DNA of 64,000 bases from Nymphaea colorata (taxonomy: Eukaryota > Streptophyta > Magnoliopsida > Nymphaeales > Nymphaeaceae): positions 11,225,427-11,289,426 of the forward strand of contig NC_045147.1 of assembly GCF_008831285.2 (NCBI RefSeq). Reading direction: 5' to 3'. Both the position numbers and the translations under genes were made by a program. How positions within the stretch are numbered: the first letter of the stretch is position 1; every line of letters starts with the position of its first letter. Positions 1 to 14,541 of the stretch are shown one piece after another. The notes under the pieces are model-generated. The model made no database searches and had not been told where the DNA came from. It saw only the letters and a program-made list of their open reading frames with translations.

Positions 1-367
1 ATGCAAGCCCAAAAAGGCTGTTGTGCCAGCCAGAGACACGGCCCGTTTCTAACCGGGCCGGTTTTTCGTATTATCAGGCCTCGGTCTTTATTGTATGCCC
101 GAGGCCCGGGCCGGGCTTTTTCTGCCTTTTTCGATTACTGCTAGCAAAAGTATACAGAGAAACCCTAACCCTTCTTGGGATATGTTTGTTGCTTTTCTCA
201 TCATGAATGGGTTGCCAGAATTACTTTTTCTAAGCACTCCTTCTCCCTAACCTCTCTCCCTCTCCGTCTCTCTTTTCCAAATGACTTTTCCTTACTATGT
301 TCCTTTATTTTGTCAAGGGCTTAACGGGTTGCAAATGGGAAACCAGACATCATAGCTTCCAAAACAT
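1..367. other. Intergenic; GGGCCGG-rich repeat fragment at the start
   Basis: The first ~120 bases hold GC-rich inverted words (accgggccgg, cccgggccggg) like the GC ends of the mosaic repeats near 8100 and 9370, so this may be the truncated end of a repeat whose rest lies outside the window. From 120 to 367 there is plain pyrimidine-rich intergenic sequence. I see no gene. Confidence 0.35.
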
Positions 368-810
368 TTGAACAAGCACCGCAGGAAGCCGTTCTTCCAG
401 CAGCGGCTGCTGATTTTGATCATGTGGCACAACGGAGTGCTTCAGATGCAAAGCCTGATTTCTTGGCCATGGGTGCGACCATGCAAGAAGTCCACGACTC
501 TGCTCTCATTAAAGACACTATACCACTCTCTAGAATGGCAAACACCATTCTTCAAAGGGCTTTTCCCCTTTCTCTATTATCCAGATCGCTTAGAAACCCT
601 AACCCCTCTTGCCGCGCTGTTCCTTTTTCTGGCAGAGATGATGGGCGATGGTGTTTGCATCCCCAAAATTTTTGGTATTTGGAGTGCTTCAGAAAAATGA
701 GTTTTGTTTTGAAGATGAGAGAAAAAGGGACTCACTCATCGGTACGAGGATCGACCGTTCCCGGCTCCTTTACTAGGGGTAATCAATACAATAACTATAT
801 TTATTATTAA
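368..810 (+). other. Unrecognised open frame, possible gene fragment
   Basis: A frame that is open well upstream of the methionine at 424 runs to a stop at 808-810. Its composition (acidic and polar stretch, then SRMANTILQRAF and an Arg/Ser/Leu-rich tail) looks more protein-like than nearby noise, and the tail has the feel of an organelle-targeting segment. I do not recognise the family. There is no clear splice partner. Two frames are open over the same stretch, which weakens the case. It may be a captured or decayed exon, or chance. Confidence 0.2.
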
Positions 811-4550
<3,740 letters not shown>

Positions 4551-4561
4551 ATATCGAAATA

Positions 4562-4814
4562 TGTTGAAATTGTAAATCTAGCTAGGTTGTCTTGAACGTT
4601 AGAAAAATCAAACGACTCATTTTTCCAACGTTGAAGACTCTAACATTTATCTTTTTCTCCAACATTTTTTTCTCCTTTCCTTGTTTAGCACTCTCTCATT
4701 AGGAATTTTCCCATGTACCATTGCAATGGAACGTTGTACCATTCTTGTATATATTTTACCGTGTAATGAAAAGGGCAACTATTCAACTTGCCTTTCCTGC
4801 CCGTCTCTCTCTTT
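4562..4814 (+). repeat. Copia LTR copy, inverted relative to its partner, truncated
   Basis: Starts TGTTGAAATTGTAAATC and contains gctaggttgtcttgaacg, catgtaccattgcaatgg and ccgtctctctcttt. The same sequence, diverged, is present in reverse complement at 5449-5702. This copy stops at ctctcttt, about 28 bp short of the LTR end next to the primer-binding site in the other copy. It then abuts the 3' part of gag directly. LTRs of a normal element are in direct orientation, so this is a rearranged locus. Confidence 0.75.
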
Positions 4815-5397
4815 AGATTTGATCTGAATATGCCTTCATGGCACCACAAGAACAAATAGGGACGAGAGAGTAAGAACCAAGTTCGTCCCAAAGAGCTTTT
4901 AGTTTAGTATAATATGACGCAATGGACATAGTATCTTGTTGTAGACGGCATATGGAACTTTGGATTTGAAAAATCCGAGGAGCAAGACTTTGTGTGAAGC
5001 GCTCTTTCAAATCTTGCCAGACTTCTCTAGCATTAGTCGAGTATATGATGCTTGCTAAAATATCTTTAGTGACTGAATTCAATATCCAAGACAATACAAG
5101 ATTATTGCATCTAACCCACATACGATGGTTAAGATCACTCTTGTTTGGTTCTATAACTGAACCATCTATGAAGCTGATCTTATTTTTTGCCGAGAGAGCC
5201 ATTACCATGTCTCAACTTCATGTTCCATAATTTTTCCAATTAAAACTTTGAGACACCAAAGCATTTCCAGGATTATCGGAATGATGAATATAAAAGGGAT
5301 CAGACAACACCTGGATATCGGCACCATTGATGTTGAGATCTACATCATCACTACACGGACAGCCATTGTTGGTCTCCATAGGTGCACGTTCTGCCAT
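4815..5397 (-). pseudogene. Copia gag remnant (UBN2/retrotran_gag type), broken
   Basis: On the minus strand an ATG at 5397 opens a frame with the N-terminal Copia gag pattern (HHSDNPGNALVSQSFNW). It breaks near 5210 and continues with FIDGSV, SWILNSVTKDI, EVWQDLKERF and YYTKLKALWDEL. These are the hallmarks of the plant Copia gag polyprotein that forms the virus-like particle. The frame is truncated at the border with the inverted LTR copy near 4815, so the zinc knuckle, protease, integrase and RT are absent. It cannot be functional. Confidence 0.85.
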
Positions 5398-5410
5398 TGA
5401 ATTGAATGGT

Positions 5411-5419
5411 CCGATACCA
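5411..5419 (-). other. Primer-binding site next to the Copia LTR
   Basis: On the minus strand the LTR ends ...CCACA and is followed by TGGTATCGG. This is a slightly mutated form of TGGTATCAGAGC, the complement of initiator tRNA-Met used by plant Copia elements. It fixes the minus strand as the element's sense strand. Confidence 0.65.
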
Positions 5420-5702
5420 TGTGGAATTCCTTCATGGAAAACGTGAGAAAAGAGAGAGACGGGCAGGAATGGCGAGTTGAATAGTTGCCCCTTTTCATCA
5501 CTATGTAAAATATATACAAGAATGGTACAACGTCCCATTGCAACGGTACATGGGAAAATTCCTATTGAGAGTGTGATAAACAAGGAAATGAGAAAAAAAC
5601 GTTGGAGAAAAAGAGAAACGTTGGAGTCATCAACGTTGGAAAAATGAGCCGTTTGATTTTTCTAACGTTCAAGACAACCTAGCTAGATTTACAATTTTAA
5701 CA
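5420..5702 (-). repeat. Copia 5' LTR, minus orientation
   Basis: In element orientation it starts TGTTAAAATTGTAAATC at 5702 and ends CCACA at 5420, next to the primer-binding site. It pairs with the inverted copy at 4562-4814. Both carry the duplicated word aacgttgga and the gtaccattgcaa segment. No target-site duplication is visible because the opposite end is rearranged. Confidence 0.75.
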
Positions 5703-5826
5703 AAATACATCACACACAGATTGACGGACAAGGAGAGTAATTAATGTGAGAGAGGGAGGGAGAGAGTGGGCGGGGGAGAGAATAATGAATGTCATTTGTG
5801 TGAGTGAAAAAGAAATCATACCTTAA

Positions 5827-5913
5827 AAGAGAGAGAGCCATAAAATGAGAATTCATTACAAAATTTGGGGACAAGAAGTCCCCTAGCAACAAAACAAACC
5901 GCAATAACAAAAC
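5827..5913 (-). mobile_element. 5'-truncated LINE 3' end stub
   Basis: About 85 bp matches 18584-18671, the 3' end of the LINE described below. Shared words include aaaatttggggacaagaag and aacaaaccgca. On the minus strand both copies end with a CTCTCT run, and this stub also has a GA run on its other side (5914-5939). The simplest reading is a severely 5'-truncated LINE insertion of the same family. Confidence 0.6.
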
Positions 5914-5939
5914 GAGAGTGAGAGAGAGAGAGAGAGAGT

Positions 5940-6550
5940 ATTTAATGGTAACTGCCTCTTTGTTTTCTCTTTGCATCTTTCATACGCCAAAAAATTTAAG
6001 TGGACCCGAAGACAGTAAACTGGGTCGAGCTTTATGAAGTTAAACTTGGTGAACCCAAGCTCGACTAGTTAAACAAATGAATTTTCTTAAAACTAAAACT
6101 TGACTTGTTTGCGAAAGGAGTTGGTTCACACTTGGGCTTAAAGATTAGCTTTACTGAGTTGAACCCGAGCTATTCGATTTGGTGTTCAGCTATGAAAGTA
6201 AAGGTCACGACTCTCAACCAGGCGGTATGATGAAATGCTCATCTTGGTCACCTGAAACTATATGAAGGAAAGCATTTATGGCCTAGCAAGAAACTCTTCT
6301 GAAAACATTGAACTGGTAGAAGTGCATTTTGATAGAGAATGGAACACAATCAATTCACCATAATCCTACTTACAAATACTTTGATTATTATTATTGCATC
6401 TTATTCACCTTGCCACACAATATGTGTCATGTTCACATTTTAAACCAACCTCCCTTTAAAAAAAAACTTCCAGAACAGGTTATATGCAAACCCATAGGAG
6501 ACTGAGAGTGGGCGCAAGGGCCACTATGAGGGCTCTGCCAGGCACACATG
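5940..6550. other. Intergenic; degraded CGAGCT-type repeat
   Basis: From about 5995 to 6185 there are words such as gggtcgagctt, cccaagctcgac and gaacccgagct. They resemble a decayed copy of the repeat at 17580-18010. The rest shows no gene. Confidence 0.35.
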
Positions 6551-6554
6551 CACA

Positions 6555-6792
6555 AATATTTTATTATCTCATACTTATGTTTAGCATTATCTCATGCATT
6601 TGTCCGTTATCTCATTATCTAATAATTTTTTTTGTTATCTCATAAAAATTTTTGTTATCTCATAAACATTATCATACTTATGTTTGGCACTATTTCATAC
6701 GTCTATCTATTCGTTATCTTATTATCTCATAAATTTTTTGTTATATCATACTTGTTTGTTATTTCATACCTATTTGTTATCTCATGCACATG
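6555..6792 (+). repeat. Degenerate gttatctcata repeat tract
   Basis: The decamer-like word gttatctcata and close variants (ttatctcatac, gttatcttatt, gttatttcata) recur roughly a dozen times over about 240 bp at irregular spacing of 10-40 bp. It is a decayed short-period satellite, not coding. Confidence 0.7.
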
Positions 6793-8095
6793 CATATGAA
6801 ATGTTTGGGCATGAAAGTAAATGTACATATTGGCCACCCTCGCCGTACGCTCAGTGTGTACTCCAAGGTGGTGCACGTAACTCGGTCTCAACTAACCCTA
6901 GAGTTGAATCCCCGTCTGCCTCCATCGTAGCCCACTTAATTTCCTTGTATATATGAAATAGATCCTAACATCAAACTATTTTCTGTTTCTGATCATATAT
7001 TAGGACAGTTTGCCAGCCTTGTAGCTAGGCAATCCTACATAGGCTTAATGTTGGTGTAGAAGCCCTCTGAAGAAATTTGTGCAAGCATCGACTCATTTTT
7101 GAGGATCCTCTAATCTCTGGTCACCTTGATAAATTATGAAAAATCTATCCATCCTTCTTTTCCCCATGGCAAGTGTCGATGCGTTACCTTAGTTGATCGG
7201 ACTGATAGTAGGCTGGTAAAAACCCATTCATCAGTTTGATTTTCGTGAGCAATTTTCTTCTTGACAACAAATGGCGGCAGACACTATTCTAAAATTAAAT
7301 GAAGTAATCAAAAGTAAGTCTTGAAGCTGCCTTGAACCCTAGAGACAAGGGGAAGGGGAAGGGGGAGAAGCTAGAATTAATGCTTGGGTGCCCACTAAGT
7401 GGACCTAACATAACAAAAGTAATCAGTTTAAGGCGATGTTTAATAGTCTTGGAGCTGAGATTCGATACTGATTTAAAATCACTTTAGGTTAAATCCACAA
7501 CTTAAACAAATAGTGGATTTTTCGATTGGAGATTTCAAAGATTTTAAATCGATGACTTTGTAATATTTTTCTTTTGCAAATATGGTTGACATCTTATACT
7601 AGAAAATGCTCTTACGAGGTTGAAAGCTACAAGTGCTCATAAAAGAAAGCGCTGGAAATTTTATTTTTGAAGCCCACGTTTTGCATATTAATTTTTCAAA
7701 AACTCAATTTTATATATTTTTTTTCTAATAGGAGCCACGTTCTTTTATGAAAATGCTCAAATGAAAGTCTTAAGTGTAATTCGAATGGAAACCTTAAGTG
7801 AATTTCAATTAACCTAAAAAACATGACAAAATTATCTAAAATGACAAACATGAAAATTTATGCTGCGGGTAATGTTGAAAAATAATTATGGCTAATGTTT
7901 CTGTTTCTTGAGTAAACTAAAATATTCCCATCAAACGCTTGCACGTTTACCAAGCACGAGACCATTATGAAGAAAATGCAAAAAAAATGTGATTTTTCCA
8001 ATTACAAGTAAAAGGTTGGCTTGAAATTTGATTTTTTTAAAAAGTAACTATGCAACAATCTATGAATGGGAGAGGGGAGAAAGGCTGTCAAAGCG
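6793..8095. other. Intergenic DNA, nothing recognised
   Basis: Mixed AT-rich sequence with short unsupported frames. A purine run (aaggggaaggggaaggggg) lies near 7350. No splice or domain evidence was found. Confidence 0.4.
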
Positions 8096-8099
8096 TCCA

Positions 8100-8440
8100 A
8101 TGGTGCTGGGTTTTAAGCTTGGGCATCGGTCATGCCTGACATCCAAAACCCAGACCCAAAAACTGAGCCCAAGCTCGGCTCAGGCCCGACCCGATTAAAT
8201 TAAAAAATATTTTTAACATAAAAATAATATATAAATGTAATTAATTGAAATAAAATATTATATTTACATATAAAAAATAATAAAATAAATATTAAAAAAT
8301 TTTATCGGGCCCAACGGGGCCAGCCCGATAAATTATCGGGTCGGCCCAGTGCCCTTTTTTCCATGCCCGGGCCGAGGTCTGAGTTGGGCTGGGTACCAAC
8401 TGCCCGGCAACGGTCCGGCCTAGTTGCCAGCCTTACTGAC
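8100..8440. repeat. GC/AT mosaic repeat, copy 1
   Basis: GC-rich flanks with cccgaccc and atcgggtcggccc surround a ~130-bp very AT-rich core (aataatatataaatgtaatt). The same arrangement and words recur in the same orientation at about 9370-9715. No protein is encoded. It is probably a non-autonomous element, but I could not define terminal repeats or a target duplication. Confidence 0.55.
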
Positions 8441-9369
8441 TTCACGAGCTCATGGTTGAGTTAGTGTGCGTGTGCGTGTGAAGTGAAGGTGGGGTGCTTG
8501 TGGTTAACGTGTTTGGCAAGTGCAGCTCACTAAGTGAGCTGACATCTATTGTGTTTATTATTAAGTGTGTTGCTTGATCAAGTTGATCACTTGAAGAATT
8601 TAGTTGATTTTGTTATCGATATTTGGATAAGGGGATTCTACCAAGCATGTTATTAGAATTATTTTGGAAACCTAGACTCTGCCACATTTTCTCTGCATAA
8701 ATTAATCTGATTTGGATCTTGACAAATTAAAATTTAAGCATATTCGAAGTCCAAATTTTGCTACATTAATTTGGTATCAGAACTACATTTGGATCCAAAT
8801 AATTTTCCTACGTTTCTTTTATTCAACGCTCCAACCTTGAGGCTTAATGATTGGCTTTACCATTGATCACACTCGTATTTATTGGGAAATTCCACATGCT
8901 TTTTTAAAAAACTCGGCACCGACAACTCTATCCTATCTACATTTTGAATGTAAAGTCCTCAGTTGCTTTTCTCTCTTCTCCTTCTTTTCTTACATTTTAT
9001 TTTTCCTCTTCATAAGTTCATAACTGTCTTCTCCACCCTAGCTAGATTGATAAATTCCAAAGGAACGACATGAAGCACAAGAACTCACGAAACTAAAAGC
9101 AAATACAAAACGAGACAATACAACTATAAGAAGTAAAAGAATTCAACGTGCAGTTGGTTTCAAAAAATAAAATGCTTAGTTCAGATATCAAGAACAAAAA
9201 AAAGAAATAACCATCATAAAATAAAAGCTTTTCAAAGGTCTGATTCCATCTCTCATTGAATTCATAATCAACATGTGGGATTGCCTAATTATATGCATTG
9301 GCTCATGTTGGGCCCACATTAAACAAAAAGGATAAAAATTTAAAATATGCTACTTTTTTTTAGCAACAT
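8441..9369. other. Intergenic DNA between the two mosaic repeats
   Basis: A short GTGTGCGTGTG run lies near 8465. The rest is unremarkable AT-rich sequence. No gene recognised. Confidence 0.4.
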
Positions 9370-9718
9370 TGCCCAAAACCAGGGCATCGGGCCGGCCCGA
9401 AACCCGGGCCCTGCCCGACACCTAAAACTCAAGCCCGAGTCGAGCACAAGCCAGAGTCCAGCTCGATTAAATTTAAAAACATATATTTTAGTATAAAATA
9501 ATATATAAATATAATTAATCTTAATAAAATATTATTATTATATATATAAATTTAACAAAATATATATTAAAAAAAGTATCTGGTGGAACCAAGCTCAGTC
9601 GGGTCCACCCGTGCTGGCCCGATAACTTATTGGGTCAGCCCGGTTCTTTTTTTTTTTTGGGGGCCAGTTACTGGGTACCCATCGAATACCAGGCACCCGA
9701 CCTAACACCCAGCCTTAA
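9370..9718. repeat. GC/AT mosaic repeat, copy 2
   Basis: Same organisation as 8100-8440: gggccggcccgaaacccggg at the left, an AT-rich core with aataatatataaatataatt, then cccgataacttattgggtcagcccgg at the right. The two copies are direct repeats about 1.27 kb apart and clearly diverged, so they look like separate old insertions. Confidence 0.55.
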
Positions 9719-10084
9719 TTGCCCTTAATGGCCATTATGGACCATTGGCTGATATTTTAGAAGTGTCATATTGCCCTTATCTGGCATCGCCGAACAGCAA
9801 GGCAGCTCACATTTAAAAGATTCGAGATTAGAATGTCATAATCATTGTCATATTCTGCTCTCTTATTTATCTTGGCTGCACACGACTAGTGGGACACTGT
9901 TAACACCCCAAATTTTTTCACATCACAATTGAAGCAACGTGAAAATTTTACAAAAAAAAATTTGTGTAAAATGCAATTTCAAAGTCAGTTTCGAATCTAA
10001 AGAACAATTTAGGTTCAAATCATGAATTTATCTCATGACACAAATCCCAATGTAGGATTACGAGTCCAAGCTATGACGAAATTA

Positions 10085-10180
10085 GGATTTGAAATCTAAA
10101 TCCAATTGCAAATGTCATTTGAGATCTAAATCCAATTGCAAATGATATTTGAAATCCAAATCCAATTGTGAAATTCAAAT
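10085..10180 (+). repeat. Short tandem repeat, about three units
   Basis: The word aatctaaatccaattgcaaat recurs three times with small changes at a spacing of about 36 bp. It lies inside the candidate solo LTR. Confidence 0.7.
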
Positions 10181-11284
10181 TTTGACTTAAATCGGAGAAT
10201 TGGATCTAATTTAGTTTAAATTGCTACGTGAGACCCACGGGTGGATCCCACCTAGCCCATGTGGTCAAGAGCCCCTCAGGGGTCACGCCCTCCCCCATTT
10301 AAAAATAAATAAATATTTTTTTCTCAATTAAATGAAAAAATCATTTTCAAGGAGAAATGAATGATATCATAACTAAAAACCTATGAAAAGAGAAACATTT
10401 ATGCATCTCTCTCTTCTTTAACTAAGTTCTCTTTAAAGATGAGTCAATTTTCGAAAACCAATAACTAGGCTGGTCAAACCCACTTAATTCAAGTAGGTTC
10501 GTCCCTAGTGCACCCAAATCTCGGCTAGGCTCAGTCAACATGAGCTTAGCTTGGCACAAAAGGGTAGGTCTGTCTTACAATCCAATTAATGGACGAGAAT
10601 AGACTTTGACCAAATCAAGTCTACTTTGACTAAGCCCAAATTCATCAAATTACCTCAAACAAAGTCAAACTACTCGCAAATGAGCTTTGACTTTGGTCAA
10701 TTGGTCGAAATTGACCAATCTAGACAATTTTAACATTTTATGATCAAATTGAGTTTACAAAGCCTAAAATTGGTTTATGAAAGGCGCATATACATTTGGA
10801 TTTGTCAAATGTGTAAATTAAACATCAAATTAAAATTCATTTTTTCAAACCAAAGTTTAATTCAATTGAAATCCATCTTCAATCAAGTTTTGGACGAAAA
10901 TACTCTTTTCGAACCAAATTTGATATAATTTTCAAATTTTATTCAAATTCAAATTGAATTATCATAATTTAATGGTATTTAGAGCTTAATAACTATGTTT
11001 TAACCTAACAAGCTCGATTTCAAACAAAAAATAAATAAATGGCACAAAATAAGGTAAAAACCTGTGCAAGGTCATTTTTATCCAAAATTTTGGTCAAGGT
11101 TGGTCAGCTAGGTTTGAACCAAGGTTGACTAAACCTAACCCATCTCACCTAGCTCGTGTAAATGGTATAAAAATGATTAAATGAAGCCATTAAAAACTCA
11201 TTTAATCCAATTTTCATCTCCCTAAGCCTTGATTAATCTTCCAAGGCAAATTAAATGAGGTGGTTGAACTCACCTCCTCCTCTC

Positions 11285-11290
11285 TATAAA
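11285..11290 (+). promoter_or_regulatory. Candidate TATA box inside the putative LTR
   Basis: CTCTATAAACCTCACC sits in a locally GC-richer stretch. It is followed within about 150 bp by a purine-rich and then pyrimidine-rich leader and a possible 5' splice site (ttggtaagtgc near 11460). This is consistent with a retrotransposon promoter. No gene start follows. Confidence 0.4.
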
Positions 11291-13143
11291 CCTCACCTTG
11301 GCCATTAAGGGGGGACTAATTTTTGATCATTTTCACCAAGTTGCTGCAACCAAGGAGTTAGGAGGGAGAAGCCAAGGAGGAGAAAGAAGATTCGTCCAAG
11401 CCTTCTTCCCCCCTCTCTTTCATTTTCGTCTTCATTTTCTCTATTCTCTCTATTGAGTTTGGTAAGTGCTTAGGTAAACCTTTACTTAGGATTTTCGTTC
11501 TTTCCCACTGCAAATTTCAGCAAGCAAGCTATTTTTATTCTAGCTTGCTAAGCTCAAATCCAAGCTTGGATTCTTGCTTAAGATTGCTTCATTTAGAAAA
11601 CAAGTGAAGAAAGAGATCAAGTATCAAGACCAACCGCAAGGTATGTGATTTTAACTCATTTCTCATATACCTTAGCTTCCTGTTGGTTTATTTTAATTTC
11701 AGCAATTCATGAGGGGTTTATTTTTATTTATTTAATAGCTGGAAATGATATCCAGGTAGGAAAAACCTACGATTAAATGTACATGTTAATGCATAATGCA
11801 TACATACATTGGTTTTTCATAAAGATGAACTCATGTATCAAATTTGAAGAGCCCTAAGGCCACGTCCCTTTCAAAACAACCAGCTTAAAACCATTTTGAA
11901 CTCCCCACCATGAGAGAATCCCACGGTGAGAAAGTGATTTTGCTGCAATATATATGGGATGAAAAAACCTATTAAGGATGGATGCATTCTCATGAATGTA
12001 ATTCACCTTTACATGGCGAAACTAAGGGTGGACTAGCTTGAGCATTCATTTATCTCTTTCTATTTAAAGTTATTTTGTATCATGCTCTTTCTTTTAATTG
12101 ATCAAGGATAGTAGGGAGATTTGAAACAAGTTTTCAATCTTTCTACGTAAAAGAACCCAGTCATGAATCATCATGAGTCATACGGTCCCTTGATAAAATT
12201 TCATTTTGAAGAGTAAGATACGTATATATATATATTGTTATATATATACACGTACAATCTCTTATTAAAAATCAATTTTTCCTTTTAAAATCATGTTAAA
12301 ACATGTTTCCAAACTGGTTTTTAAGAAAATGGATCATTTTGTTGATTTTCATAGTACAAAGCTATGAAATTAATTTTCATTTCATTTTAAAATTTGCTTA
12401 ATTTCAGCAATCCATACTATGTAAGTTGCTGAAATCAGACCATAATATATTTGAAATGTCAATTTTCAGCTACAAAGTAGCTATGTTTTGAAGAACAATA
12501 AAAATGTTCTAGCCCTACCTAATCAGCTCTCTAAAAGCCTTTTAAAAATTTCTGATTTCATTCACCAATTTTCAAACTTACATGTGATTTTTCGAGTCTC
12601 AAAAATGATGTAAGATTATACTTCAAAAACCCTAATCTTTGTATCCCTTAAAGAACAAGACGAAAAATGTTTTAATAGTCCAAGAAATGAATGGATCTTC
12701 TAGGACAAGAATCTGAAATTTTGTTTGATTTTGGGGAGAAAGAAAAGTTCTTATAACTTCATGACATGAATGAGAACATATGGCACATGATTTTTGCCAA
12801 CTTGGATGTTTAATTCACATAGAGTAAAACTGAATTTCATCATTTTCTAAGAGTCAAACACTCTTAGAATCAATATTGTAATCTATTTAAATCAGAATAA
12901 AATCTTATTTTTATGACAATTTTGAAGAAAAAGGATGATATCCACATTTTCTGTATTTTAAAGTTTGATTTCATCCTCTTTTGTCTAATTCTTAATTGTT
13001 TTGAGCTTCTCATCCATGACTCAAATTTGTGGATTGCATCTCTAATTCATGTGCTTAATAATATGATGAACACATTTAAATAAAGTCCCACATTTTAATC
13101 AAAATCAATCTTCATGCATAGATTGTATGATGTGTGATCGCAA

Positions 13144-13241
13144 ATGAATGAACCTTGAGAGATTATGAGAGAGTGAAAAATGTATGTTTCATATGAATGA
13201 ACCTTGAGAGATTATGAGAAAGAGAAGAATGAATGTTTCGT
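13144..13241 (+). repeat. 49-bp tandem duplication
   Basis: Two adjacent copies beginning atgaatgaaccttgagagat at 13144 and 13193. They differ at several positions in the second half. Confidence 0.85.
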
Positions 13242-13509
13242 ATAGTTTCCCTTCTCCTTTCATACATTCACTTTCACTTAAAATCAATTGCACCACATGC
13301 ACGTTCTCAAGAAATTAAGTGATTCAAATTTGAGTTGCAAAAAGTGATCAAGTCATATTGCAACAAGAATTTGTAAACTTCACTTAATTTCAAAAGAAAA
13401 CACAAGTAATGCATTCACAGTCTTGGTATGTGTAGAAAACAATATGTTTTCTAACAATTTGAAACCTATGTTCTATCAGAAGAAGAACTTAAAATCAATT
13501 TTATTTGCT

Positions 13510-13871
13510 AAGGAAACTTAGATATTTTCCCAAAAGTTGATCATAAGATAATCATTATTTCAACTCAGGAATCATATTGAATTCACAACAAAGAACTATA
13601 TCTCAAATCTTCAAAATCCTCAAGAATTGCGGATTTCAAATCAAATGACACTAAAACAAAGTTTTTTAAAATCAACTTGAAAACTCTCCAAAGGAAACTT
13701 AGCTATTTTCCCAAAAGTTGATCATAAGATAATCATTATTTCAACTCATGAATCATATTGAATTCACAACAAAGAACTCAATCTCAAATCTTCAAAATCC
13801 TCAAGAATTGCGGATTTCAAATCAAATGACACTAAAACAAAGTTTTTTAAAATCAACTTGAAAACTCTCCA
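13510..13871 (+). repeat. 181-bp tandem duplication, near identical
   Basis: Copy 1 is 13510-13690 and copy 2 is 13691-13871. Both start aaggaaactta and end gaaaactctcca. Only a few differences are visible (agatatttt/agctatttt, caggaatc/catgaatc, ctatatctc/ctcaatctc), which points to a recent duplication inside an otherwise old block. Confidence 0.92.
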
Positions 13872-14172
13872 ATCTTCAAATTCATTTTCAAAACAAGTTC
13901 AAGTCACTTATTCAAAATGAATTTTGGTTCTTGAATCAAAAATCTCAATGCACAAGCATATAGGATGTGCATCAATAACTCGTACATGATCCAAATGATC
14001 CTTAGTCTTTAGTTCAATTACCCCTGTTAAAGGCGGCAGGAACAGTTGGACCTCGTACCGATGGGTGGATCCCTTTCTCTTCAAATTTTTCCTCAAAACC
14101 TCAATTTTAAAAGAATTTTGCTGATTCGCATTTCAACCCCCTTCGAGAAAGGGATGGTGTGCGAATAGACAC

Positions 14173-14541
14173 CTGAGTCGAAGGATGTAGCATCAACCAC
14201 ACAAATTCAAAAGCAAGCCAGAACTTTCAAGGTATAAGTGTATGACCTTAAAGGTTTTACACACATTAAAAAGAAAGTGGCGAATGGATGGAGGCTCGCG
14301 CCCTCTAATATCAACGACATATATTGACAACAATGCCTAACACAACTTAAGTAGAAAGCTGGACTTGTTAAAGAGTGCACCATAATATATAGGGACCCCA
14401 ATTCCAGCATCAGATGCCCAAGTTACGTTATTCGATACATAATTACTTCAATAGTTCAGCTCATTAGTCACGGGAAAGAGTAGTCCTATATGACACATGC
14501 ATGGCAAATATTTCAGCGTCTTCACCGTTTCTAGATGATTT
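14173..14541. other. Downstream region of the sterol oxidase gene
   Basis: This lies 3' of the minus-strand SMO1 stop and probably contains its 3' UTR and terminator. I see no unambiguous polyadenylation signal. Confidence 0.35.

Larger units (their letters stand above)
9898..14167 (+). mobile_element. Candidate giant solo LTR (Ty3/Gypsy-like)
   Basis: The block starts TGTTAACACCCC, very like the TGTAACACCCC start common in large plant Ty3/Gypsy LTRs. The 5 bp before it (GACAC, 9893-9897) recur right after position 14167 (14168-14172). Between them are 4.27 kb with no coding capacity. A TATA box lies at 11285-11290, followed by a pyrimidine-rich leader, as expected for a U3-R boundary. Internal tandem duplications occur at 10085-10180, 13144-13241 and 13510-13871. 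The right end (GTGCGAATA) does not read CA, which weakens the call. It could instead be several older elements joined. Confidence 0.45.
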
